Below, in pieces: positions 36,734 to 45,015 of a stretch of DNA of 64,000 nt (the first letter of the stretch is position 1; the number at the start of each line of letters is the position of its first letter). The translations under genes and the position numbers were made by a program. Under the pieces are notes generated by a model. That model was not told where the DNA came from. It did not search any database and saw only the letters and a list, made by a program, of their open reading frames with translations. The DNA lies in the NCBI RefSeq assembly GCF_033807715.1, contig NC_084601.1:18282690-18346689 (forward strand), written 5' to 3'. Origin of the DNA: Cololabis saira (lineage: Eukaryota; Chordata; Actinopteri; Beloniformes; Belonidae).

Positions 36734-37685
36734 CGACAAAAATCGATAATCAAAATTGTTGACAATGAATTCCATTGTCGACAATTGTCGCCAGACGTGT
36801 TTTTCCAATGGAGTGAGTGAGGCATCTCACTTAAATACAATCTCTGCGAGCGGGTAGCGGTTAAACAAGAATGACGGCGTCCTTTACAGCAGCTGCATGT
36901 AACAAAACTTCAAAAGTTTGGGGGCATTTTGGCCTGGATACGGCAAATAAAAAGATTGCAAGGTTTGCAAAGCAGACCTTGCTTATCACGGGAGTACGTC
37001 GGTAATGCACGAGCATTTGAAGAGAAAGCAGCTCGGACAGTTGAATGAAAGGGACTCGCCTTGGTAAGAGCGTATTTTGGCTTTAAAAGAGAGCTTTAAC
37101 GTTATGCCTGACTGTGCCTGACAAAAGTATTTTAAATTAAATGCATGCAGTCCGAAGAAGAGAGCCACCATGGGCCCCTTTCTGCAAAAGAAGCAGACGT
37201 GTAGCCCGCAACAGGCGACTGCCCTCACTGAGTCAATAGATGCTGATCTGTGATATGAGGCTCTCCACGGTTGATGGTGACGGGTTTCAACAAATGATAC
37301 ACCAGTTCAACCCAGAGAACGTCCTGCCATCCAGAACCCATTTCACCCACTTGATGGAGAAAAAATACAAGACGTTTTATTTTATTTTATAATTTATTTT
37401 TTATATAACACAATTGCCTGTCCTTAAAAAATGAAAAATAACGGACAGAGGTTTATTTATTTATGGATTTATGTCTATACAGACTGATCACTGTGCCTGT
37501 CCTTGGTTTATCTATTTTTCATTTGAGTACCCATCTTTCTTGTGTTTATCATTTGCTACATAATTAAAGCAACCTCATACTAAATTTAAGAAAAAATTAC
37601 TACCGTAATTTTCCGATTAGTCGACTAATCGTTTTAATAGTCGGTGACTAGTCGACTATTAAAATAGTCGTTAGTTGCAGCCCTA
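36729..37685 (+). mobile_element. hAT element with left end missing
   Basis: The right end is clear: reverse-complemented it reads TAGGGCTGCAACTAACGAC followed by repeated TAGTCGACTA-type palindromes. The left subterminal region is recognisable (CATTGTCGACAAAAATCGAT, then a palindrome at 36756-36788), but the first bases expected to match the right end are absent. They are replaced by the end of the Harbinger copy. An interior BED-finger relic supports hAT membership. Confidence 0.7.
36910..37066 (+). pseudogene. BED-type zinc finger relic of a hAT transposase
   Basis: The frame starts SKVWGHFGLDTANKKIA and, after a one-base shift, continues KVCKADLAYHGSTSVMHEHL followed by KRKQLGQLNERDSPW. 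This is the order of a BED finger: a SKVW-HFG start, a cysteine knuckle, then two histidines in an H-x(n)-HL-x-RK end. One of the two expected cysteines is not visible (KADL in place of C), and the frameshift rules out function. BED fingers bind the subterminal repeats in hAT transposases. No catalytic region was found downstream. Confidence 0.6.
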
Positions 37686-37892
37686 CAGATTAAATCCAAT
37701 CAATCCGCAGGTTTAAAGCGGCTAATAGCTGAACTTCGATCAGCTTTGACATGCAGATTTCATTTGTTACGCAAAATCTGTTCTTCCCCTGCAGGGCCCG
37801 GCCTGAAAATGTGAACAACTCCATTCACTGACATTAGAGTAATTTCTATTGGGACTTTTACAGGCTGACAAAAGACTAATGTTTCCTATATA

Positions 37893-38520
37893 ACAGCCAT
37901 GGGCAAATTTGTTGGTACAATTTCATTAAATAAAGTGAAAACTCTAGTTGGTCACTGAAACAATTTGGAAGTTAGCTAGTAAAAATCAATAAAAAATGAC
38001 AGAATGATACAAAAGATATTATTTGGAAACTGTTAAAGTCAAAATTCAGGGCGTTTTTAACTTCAATATATGATAAACCGTTTTATGTGTCAAGCATTTA
38101 GTTGTTAAAGGGTCTAAAGTGGTGACTGTGCTGCTTGGTATCATTCTGTTAACCACACTGAGCATGGACCAGAGAGAGCAGAAGAGAGATTTTTCTGAGG
38201 ACATCAGATAAAGAATTACAGATAAGACCAGCTTCGTGTCCTTTGACTACAGTAGCCAACCTCCTTGGATGTTACTGCAAAGAAAAATTTGAAGAGATTG
38301 ATGAACAAAGGCAACAACTTCAAGAGACCCGAGGCAAACTCCAAGGTCAAATACATCAGCGATGTGTGAGAAAGTACATCAGCGATGGTGTGAGATCACA
38401 CCATCCATCCCTGTTTGAGCGAAAGTGAACAACCGAGGTGGACTCCGTTGTTGAAATCAAATCATGAAGAAATCAGACAGGAATTTGTCCAATTTCCTTT
38501 TGACAGGAAACCTTCAAACC
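37893..38520 (+). mobile_element. Decayed, 3'-truncated Tc1-like element
   Basis: It begins CAGCCATGGGCAAATTTGTT and TTCATTAAATAAAGTGAAAA, the leader pattern of a Tc1-like fish family. It continues with GGTCACTGAAACAATTTGGA and then the start of the transposase gene. Homology stops near 38520, where a LINE 3' fragment follows within about 55 bases. No right terminal repeat is seen. Confidence 0.65.
38160..38520 (+). pseudogene. Tc1-like transposase N-terminal pseudogene
   Basis: The region starts GAGCATGGACCAGAGAGAGC, the usual nucleotide start of this Tc1 lineage (MDQRE-like, a little divergent). It includes CAGTAGCCAACCTCC (TVANL), CTCCAAGGTCAAATACATCAG (LQ-x-xIHQ) and GAGCGAAAGTG (ERKW-like end of the second helix-turn-helix). 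The two N-terminal helix-turn-helix subdomains are partly preserved. A segment between TVANL and the second subdomain is altered, and stop codons occur (for example ATAAAGAA early on). The DDE catalytic core is missing through truncation near 38520. Confidence 0.65.
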
Positions 38521-38574
38521 TGAGGTAGATGTAGCAGTTTGCTCATGAAGAGAGAGCCAGAATACCTGATACCC

Positions 38575-38938
38575 ATATCACCCATCTCATACCCATACGG
38601 ACCCCAACAAACAGACTCAGGGACAGCTTCTTTCCCAAAGCTGTGAACTTTCTGAACTCATAAGCTACCTCACACTGTGCAATATTCTTCATCCATTATG
38701 TGCAATATTCTTTACTCATTCATGTGCAATATTCTTCCATCCATTCAAGTGCAATATTCTTCCACTCATTCATGTGCATCATTATTCTCTCATTCACTAA
38801 TTTTCATAGTGCATATATATTTATGTTTCCTGTTTCTCATTTTGTCGTTTACACAGTCGTTGTTTACATTGTCTTTGCATGTGTGCACTTTTACGGAGCT
38901 GCTGCCTAATTTCATTGTACCAGTATAATGATAATACA
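38575..38938 (+). repeat. 3' end of an L2/Rex-like LINE
   Basis: AACAAACAGACTCAGGGACA followed by GCTTCTTTCCCAAAGCTGTG encodes the NRLRDSFFP-AV-type stretch at the C-terminus of fish L2/Rex-like reverse transcriptases. Downstream, GAGCTGCTGCCTAATTTCAT and TGTACCAGTATAATGATAAT form a typical 3' UTR end. The 3' UTR contains a short tandem array. This is a 5'-truncated fragment. Confidence 0.55.
38677..38799 (+). repeat. Short minisatellite, unit about 24 bp
   Basis: The unit GTGCAATATTCTTCCATCC or close variants starts at 38677, 38700, 38724 and 38749, with a degenerate fifth start at 38774. The spacing is 23-25 bases. It lies in the 3' UTR part of a LINE fragment. Confidence 0.85.
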
Positions 38939-40224
38939 GGCATGCTATTCTGTCTACAGGTGCAGAAGTCTCATTGGGAGTCAAACAATCCGCTTGATTT
39001 CGCAACAAAGTATTAAGTTGAGGCGGAAAAGTTGGAAAAGTCATCTAACATTTGAGAAACTTTGGCTTTAAGTGTCCCAGCTTGGGCAAATTCAGCATGT
39101 TAGGGGGTACTGGAAGTTCCCAAGAAAAACTTTAAAAAGGAGTGTGAGTGTATCTGAACATCTGTGAAAATGCATCACTGTGCATACATAGCTCAGTTTT
39201 GTGCATTTGCTAGATTAAGCCTGATGATATGTTATTAAGTTAGGGTGTTCAACTAGATACTGCATGTGTCACATTGGCCAAATTCATTGGAAATACAATA
39301 TAGGTTTTTGAAAAAAAACAAAAAACATTTGTAATAGCAATCATAGAATTTTTACTTATGTAATATCTTCAAATTGTTCTCAATGAGGGATTTTCCCAGC
39401 AAAACTGGTTTTGGTTAGTTTGTGAAGTTGTGAAGCTGAAGCACAGCAAGGAATCCTCACGAACCTCAATATATCAGTTGATGTACTTCGTGTTGTCAGT
39501 TTTTCCAATATTTTCATCATTTGCCAGCTCAACTTCATCAGCTTATTCAGCATTAACTTGCACACTCGTTAAGTCTATATAAAAAACTAAATGATAGAAA
39601 ATATAACAATATATGCGGCTGTTGTCTCTAGAAAATCTTTATTTGTGTTTTATGTTTGTCCATCTGTGTCTACTTTCAGCGCCCGGTGAACTGGCTTATT
39701 GCTCTGCATGTGCAAGGGCATGCTGGGTAATCTAAAGGGGGAAACTGGCACAGGTCAAACAGATAGTGGGGCAGTGTGGAGGGCAGTGTCTGGTGGAAGT
39801 TAAACTAGGGATTTATCAGATTCCCAGTGAAAACCAAAAGGCAATGCTTTACAGAGTCCCCCCACCAAAACATATTTGTTCATCTTTAGGTGGTTTGTTT
39901 TTTTTATTTATTTTTTATCGATCTGTTTACTTATCCCCACCCCACCCCCCACCTCATGTCTCTTGGATGTACACACTGCCTGTGACTCTAGTCTCAAATA
40001 TTGCTTCTGTGCACTCGTCCACTGTCCATCGTCCATCTTCATTTGGGCTGTAATAGCATGTGTGTTTTCGATGGGACTTCTATTTGGTAAGTGTATGATC
40101 CAATAAATTGCTCTCACAGCAGTCTTTTATGAAACCAAACGTAGAAACAAAAACCCTCCTGGAAAGAAATGTGTTTAGCAGGTCAGCAAGGTTAGTCTGA
40201 AAAGCTTTGCGTACACTCATGTTA
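38939..40224. other. Unique non-coding sequence
   Basis: No gene or named repeat is recognised. A stretch at 39400-39570 is A/T-rich with no clear affiliation. Confidence 0.45.
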
Positions 40225-40768
40225 TACACTGCATGGCCAAAGAAAAAAGAAAGAAAAGTGAATGTGTTTATTATTTTTTGGATGACCTTTAGATTTGAAT
40301 ACATTGTGCATCTGCCATGGTAGCACTTTGATGAGCTCATTCAGAGTTGCTTCATTTCTTCTCTTCGATTTTGTAATACTAATGGATGGGTCACACCTCT
40401 GAGTAAACTCATTTTTAGCACATCTGGATCCTGAATGGGGTTAAGGTCTGGCTTCTATGGTGGGTAGCAGGGAAGACAAACTCTATTAATTGATAATCAG
40501 CTGACCTAGCAAGCAACCCAGATCATAATACTGCCTCCACAAGTCTCGTCATTTAGAACTAGGATACTGTGGAAATTATCTGCTTTTTTCTTTTAAACAT
40601 TACAGTGGGTTTTAACATCTTTTTGCATGACCACAGAAGCTCGATACTGCAATGCTTTATTGCACAACAACTTTATTTCCCCTTTATTTCATATCAGTTA
40701 ATGAACACTTTGCTAGAGTAAGACTCTTACCTATTTGATTAGCAAAATCCAGGTAAGGGAGCAGCAGT
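40225..40768 (-). mobile_element. Internally deleted Tc1-like element
   Basis: The left end TACACTGCATGGCCAAAGAA resembles the Tc1-family terminus TACACTGCCTGGCCAAAAAA. The right part has GACTCTTACCTATTTGATTA and AAAATCCAGGT, the subterminal block just inside the other terminus of that family. Between them, CAGATCATAATACTGCCTCC and GCATGACCACAG are remnants of the transposase region on the minus strand, separated by large deletions. The right terminal repeat itself is lost or reduced to GCAGTA near 40768. Confidence 0.65.
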
Positions 40769-41024
40769 ATGTTCACTTTAAAGAAGGTTTTCGAGGTTGT
40801 GGGGAAGACTTATAGGTCTCTGCAAAGAGAGAGAGAAAAGAAAGGTGCAGCCTCAGTTATGTGTGTTATTACTATATTTAACACACACATACAGCGCACC
40901 GACCGGAAAGGCGCCGTCTACACACACACATGGCGCGCTGCCTTACAACAACACACACACAAGCATACAAGTGTGCGTATTTAAAAATAGAGCGGGAGCA
41001 AAACTTAGTTTGATTGTGCTTTAT

Positions 41025-41470
41025 TTAAAGCAGCACAATGTAACTTTCAGCTTTTGTTGAGTTTGGCGGCTCCTTTGGACAAAAGCGGTAGTGCTTTACC
41101 AGAAAGAACACTACATTTCCCATGAGCACCAGCGCGTACTGCCGGAAAGATCCTGTCCCCATTCTTCATTCACTATCAAAACAAATGCACGGGACGGACT
41201 TTTAAAACTACTTTTCTGTTTCACCAAGTGAACAGACGGAACGCAAAAAAAAGATGTTAAACTGCTGGAAAGGAACTGGAATTTACTGGGATACCTTAAA
41301 CAAGGAAGCCAGGGACCGGTATATGGAGAAAATAATGATTATTAACGGTTTGGATCCATATGAAATCCCTACTAAAGAGTGGAGCTCCTCGTCGGAGCTC
41401 CCCTCTTTAGTGGAGGGATCTGGCTTAATTTGTGCCGGATCCTGCCGGAACAAGACCCGGTAAGTATTTG
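41025..41470 (+). mobile_element. 5' part of a transposon, putative parent of the 35691 MITE
   Basis: The first 78 bases (41025-41102) match the MITE at 35691-35768 with a single difference, including the TTAAAGCAGCAC terminus. Unlike the MITE, this copy continues into a coding first exon (41254-41459) and a splice donor. The 3' end was not located. Sequence after 41470 contains other repeats. Confidence 0.6.
41254..41459 (+). pseudogene. Orphan first exon of a transposon-encoded protein
   Basis: The ATG at 41254 opens a frame reading MLNCWKGTGIYWDTLNKEAR, then DRYMEKIMIINGLDPYEIP and TKEW, and stays open to 41463. A strong donor (CCCG followed by GTAAGT, at 41460) suggests the exon ends at 41459 inside the frame. 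A segment of the form YW-x-L-x-KEAR-x-RY-x-x-K-x-x-x-I-x-G-DPYEIP-x-x-EW opens many fish transposon proteins that, as I recall, continue into a YqaJ-like nuclease domain (ISL2EU-type elements). That link is from memory. Continuation exons were not found, so it is unlikely to yield a full protein. A host gene exon is less likely because the terminal 78 bases are repetitive. Confidence 0.5.
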
Positions 41471-42294
41471 ATTGGATCCGGCACCTCCTTTTATCCATAT
41501 TATCTCAGTGTTTTATTTCTCATTGAAGTTACTCATAGATCGCCTGTTTGTCTATTTCGGATGCATTTAATCAGAAAAAAGAGAAGAGGGCCCTTTTCTC
41601 TGCGCTCCCGATCTCCTGCGCTGTGCGTCCCGTCACCGTCTCCATCACCAAGCGGTTTCCCAAATCCAACTCAGCCTGGATCATTTCTCGTGTCCTCTGC
41701 TTTTTCCCCACATCCAAGTAATGATCTGACATGCTGACATGTTTGCTGCATTTAACACCACACGCCGCTCACCCCACGCTGTTCGCTGTTTGATTGCGTC
41801 ACCACACGCCGTTATTAATTGTTCGTTTTTTTCCCCACTTATTCCACCGAACACCGAAAGTGTTTTTTTGCTATTTTCGGCCGAACAATTTTGGTTACCG
41901 AATATTCGTTACACCGCGTCAATCAGTTTAAGTTTGATTTTTTTGATTGTAAATAAAACTATCAGCCCTAATTCAAATTTCCCTCCATTGAAGGGAAACG
42001 ACGTGAGTGAGGAGATACCGAGAGAGAGAGAGCCAAGCAGCTGATCAACGCACATTACATGTGCAGCCTATGCATGTTCATGATAATAACTGTGAATAAC
42101 TGCGAGAAAAGTCGCCGAGCGCCAGCTTGCGCAATCGGGCTGCGGATGAAGCCCAACGGGCACGAGCCGGGCACGAGCGTGCTCCGGTGCTCCGGTGCTC
42201 TGAACACTCAGCTGCAGCGCATTAGTTAATTTGTTTATGGGAGTTAAATAGAGGGACTGCTAACAGCTCGTTGCGAGTTCGTCCTGGCTACGTT
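41471..42294. other. Mixed repeat-derived sequence without a gene
   Basis: Around 41850-41930 CGAACACCGAAAG, CGGCCGAACAA and CCGAATATTCG suggest the end of another hAT-like family. At 42130-42160, GCAATCGGGCTGCGGATGAA is a duplicate of 42376-42395, next to the pogo relic. GCTCCGGTGCTCCGGTGCTC is a short tandem. Boundaries could not be resolved. Confidence 0.4.
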
Positions 42295-42354
42295 AGAGAG
42301 TATGGTTACTGTTATTTATTCTATTTTTTTTAAATAACTGTAACCATACTCTCT
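42295..42354. repeat. Hairpin with 24-bp arms
   Basis: AGAGAGTATGGTTACTGTTA (arm 42295-42318) pairs with 42331-42354 with one mismatch around a 12-base T-rich loop. It lies at the C-terminal edge of a pogo-like transposase relic and between two copies of a CGGGCTGCRGATGAAGCCC block. Confidence 0.85.
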
Positions 42355-42640
42355 AGCTGTTCTCCTGGTCTCAGCGCGATCGGGCTGCAGATGAAGCCCG
42401 ACTGGCTGAGTCCTGACACCTCCCGGAATAACAGCAAGCGCAGCGTTCATTTGTTTTACTTCTTTTTTCACATCGGCTGTGAGATGGGCACCCATAGAGT
42501 CACAGATCAACAGCGATGGTGATGCGTGGAAAAAACCACAGGGTCACCTTACATAGACCTGCTTCAGCCACTCTATCATCATCTCTTCATCCATCCAGCC
42601 CTTTTCATTTGCCTTAATAACTACGTCCGCAAATCACGCG
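42353..42640 (-). pseudogene. Pogo/Tigger-like transposase fragment
   Basis: The minus strand reads FADVVIKANEKGWMDEEMM, then IEWLKQVYVR, a TGA stop, PCGFFHASPSLLICDSMGAH, and LTADVKKEVKQMNAALAVIP followed by GG. This is the DDE superfamily endonuclease segment of pogo-like elements: VK-x-x-EKGWMDEE, a WLKQV helix, then the second catalytic aspartate in the LxxDS-x-x-AHLT motif and the xLAVIPGG strand. The aspartate (CDS) is present. The internal TGA is consistent with CpG decay of CGA. After VIPGG the expected LQPLD motif is scrambled. N-terminal and terminal repeat regions were not found. Confidence 0.7.
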
Positions 42641-42953
42641 CCCATACTTCTCCCTTTAATGTTCTCATGGTGGCTTCAATTACGTCCGCCTTGCAATAAC
42701 ACACTGGGCGCACTGCGTCATTGGGCGCGCGGCACATTTTGAAAAAAAAATAAGACCTTTATATGCGTTTATATGCGTTTATATGCGGCTAATGGTAATA
42801 GTACATGAAATAACTGATTCGATAACACTGTGCTTATGTACAGAGTTTAAACCAAGAATAACATGAACCTGGACAGTTTGAGGTTTAGATCCTGTGCAAG
42901 CCATAAAATATGGGATTTGAGTATTTGTAAACTATAGCAGATATAGCAGATAT

Positions 42954-42958
<5 letters not shown>
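42641..42958. other. Short non-coding spacer with a 10-bp tandem
   Basis: The unit ATATGCGTTT is repeated about 2.8 times at 42758-42788. Otherwise nothing is recognised. Confidence 0.5.

Positions 42959-42984
<26 letters not shown>
42959..42984 (+). repeat. (GT)n microsatellite
   Basis: About 13 units of GT abut the tail of a SINE. A shorter TG run follows the SINE on the other side, so the SINE may have inserted into a TG tract. Confidence 0.92.
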
Positions 42985-42985
<1 letters not shown>

Positions 42986-42988
<3 letters not shown>

Positions 42989-43324
42989 TATAATAATAAT
43001 GACTTGGATTTATATAGCGCCTTTCAAGGCACCCAGAGCGTTTACAGAGATCATTATTCATTCATACACATCCTCACTGGTGGTGGTAAGCTACGTTTGT
43101 AGCCACAGCTGCCCTGGGGCAGACTGACAGAAGCATGGCTGCCATATTGCGCCAAACTGCCCCTCCGACCACCACCAAACATTCATACACATTCAAATGG
43201 GGCAAGGTGGGTAAGGTGTCTTGCCCAAGGACACTACGACAGCAACTGGGATGGAGCGGGATTCGAACCGCCAACCTTCCGATCATTGGACGACCCGCTC
43301 TACCACCTGAGCTACTGTCGCCCC
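42986..43324 (-). mobile_element. tRNA-derived V-SINE-like element, copy 2
   Basis: The reverse-oriented copy has the ATTATAATAATAAT tail at 42986-43000, complement of the GCGCTATATAAAT tail next to it, the core (GTGTCTTGCCCAAGGACAC), a perfect box B complement GGATTCGAACC at 43259-43269 and the box A region complement CCGCTCTACCACCTGAGCTA at 43295-43314. The 5' head is complete (TCGCCCC at 43319-43324). It keeps a full-length structure. Confidence 0.9.
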
Positions 43325-43346
43325 TATATGTATGTGTGTGTGTAAG

Positions 43347-43462
43347 GGATAATGCCCGACGAGGTGTACATTATCATAAATATATGGACGACGCGGGGGC
43401 GTGAACCGTCCGACGTGAAGTCCATATATTTATGATAATGTACACCTCGAAGGGCATTATCC
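43347..43462. repeat. Long hairpin with 42-bp arms
   Basis: The left arm (43347-43388, starting GGATAATGCCCGACGAGG) pairs with the right arm (43421-43462, ending CGAAGGGCATTATCC), with only two mismatches. The 32-base centre is GC-rich (CGACGCGGGGGCGTGAACCG) and can pair partly at its base. Such near-identity of arms implies recent origin or gene-conversion-like maintenance. It lies four bases from the stop codon of the minus-strand open frame at 43466-43744. Confidence 0.9.
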
Positions 43463-43465
43463 TGC

Positions 43466-43744
43466 TTATACCATACCATAACTCAGTTCCCTTGGTAACG
43501 GGAGATATTCTAGTCCGCTCAGCTCCGCTCGGCTATTTCCTTCTCTCTCCTCTTCTGCATCCCAGTCTTCAAAATTGTTAAATTCACCAAATGAATTAAA
43601 AGAAATTACGAAATCACTCATGTCGCTGTCCTGCGGTAGCCGGCTCTTCTTCTCTGAATCTCCGTTGCCGTGGTTACCACCTGGCAGTTGATCCAGCGCA
43701 ATGATATTAATGTTCTCGGGCAATTTGACTGAACTTGTTTTCTA
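43466..43744 (-). CDS. Unassigned open frame, possible transposon exon
   Basis: The frame is open from just inside a CCTACACCTAG sequence that could be a splice acceptor (minus strand, ending near 43745) to a TAA at 43466. It reads KTSSVKLPENINIIALDQLP, later KKSRLPQDSDMSDFVISF and EFNNFEDWDAEEEREGN. It is acidic in its second half. The only in-frame ATG is internal (43620-43622), so an upstream exon would be needed. Composition is protein-like and not repeat-like. I do not recognise a domain. Its position beside a perfect-type hairpin and a TTTTAACCTACACC palindrome (43744-43774) suggests a transposon gene. A host exon cannot be excluded. Confidence 0.35.
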
Positions 43745-43828
43745 GGTGTAGGTTATCACTTTTAACCTACACCTGCCAGCCAATCAGAATGGAGTTTTCA
43801 CAAAGACCGTTGTGTGTGTATGTATAAA

Positions 43829-43840
43829 TATGTATGTATG

Positions 43841-43935
<95 letters not shown>
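43829..43935 (+). repeat. (TATG)n-(TA)n microsatellite
   Basis: Four or so TATG units lead into about 46 TA units. The array is uninterrupted to 43935. Confidence 0.96.
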
Positions 43936-43939
<4 letters not shown>

Positions 43940-44730
43940 GTAACATTTATGACTTGAGTAGTTGTAAAGAGGAATTGTTTGTGTTCTGGAAAGTTTGAAC
44001 CTGTGAGTATTGTGGCCATCTGTTCATCTGTGAAAATGTGTTTTTGTCATTTTTGTCTTGTCAGTAAGTCTTCTTGTCTATATCACCAGACCAAAGCAGG
44101 GCGAGAACTCAAGCTGTCAGTTTTGCTGCCGTCTGATCACAGCTGTAAATTACAGCGTTAATAACACCGTCTTTTCCACGAGTCAGTGACACTGATGTTG
44201 CTGAGTAGACCCAGCCACACGTGTACCAAGTTTGTTGTACAGAAATGAAGCAGTATAAATGTCAGCACTTACTCCAGTCAAAGTATTACGAGACATCCTC
44301 TTCAGTGAATGTGAGTCACGCTCGAAAGTTGAAATAAAATGTCTTTTATGAGGCATTTATAACAAATACAGCTAAACTGATCACAGGAGCATCCAGGGTG
44401 CTTATAATTAATTATAATTATTGAGGTCAAAATATTCGTAGACTTATTTGTTTATTGTATTGTATTGTTTTTATTTAAAAGCCTTAATAATTGTTGCAGT
44501 AGAAATGTGGTCCATTAGACACCCTCCCTCTTTGCTATGGGCACCTTGTGACTGTTGCTAGGCAGAAAAGGTGAAGGAAGAATAATTCCTCCAGAAAAAG
44601 AGAAAGCAAAAGTTACCCCCTAACCTAACCCTAACCCCCCCCCCCCCCGGCTGATGTTTTCTGCTGGGTGTCAGGTTCAACACACTTTGTGCTGTATGCA
44701 GAAATATATCCACATATCTTGCTGTAATGC
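43936..44730. other. Unique non-coding sequence
   Basis: No gene is recognised. ATAATTAATTATAATTATTG at 44404-44423 is an A/T palindromic stretch. CCTAACCTAACCCTAACC followed by a run of 14 C lies at 44619-44648. Confidence 0.5.
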
Positions 44731-44738
44731 TTCAATAC

Positions 44739-45007
44739 TAGGGGTGTAAAGATACACTAATCTCACGATACGGTACGATACACAATATTGAGGTCACGAT
44801 AACGATACGATATTATAGCAGTATTTTTTTAACAACCCTGAATGAGGAACATATGACTGGAAAAAATGGTAGTAACACGGATGCGCGTTACTAGTCAACA
44901 CAATAGATCAATATTAATATCGCGATACAGTTTGTCACCTCCACGACACGTATCGTGACGTTTTTGTATCGCAAAATTTCGTGGCACAATATATTGTTAC
45001 ACCCCTA
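44739..45007 (-). mobile_element. Short hAT copy, 269 bp, inverted relative of 4416-5454, 8-bp TSD
   Basis: The ends TAGGGGTGTAAAGATACAC and ATTGTTACACCCCTA are flanked by the exact octamer TTCAATAC (44731-44738 and 45008-45015). Reverse-complemented, it matches 4416-4553 and 5322-5454, so about 768 bases of the longer copy are missing. At the junction about a dozen bases do not match either side exactly. Confidence 0.88.
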
Positions 45008-45015
45008 TTCAATAC

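Noticed and set aside
44619..44648. CCCTAA-like repeats next to a C run, suggestive of an interstitial telomere
   Set aside because: Only two to three imperfect units, too short to claim telomeric origin.
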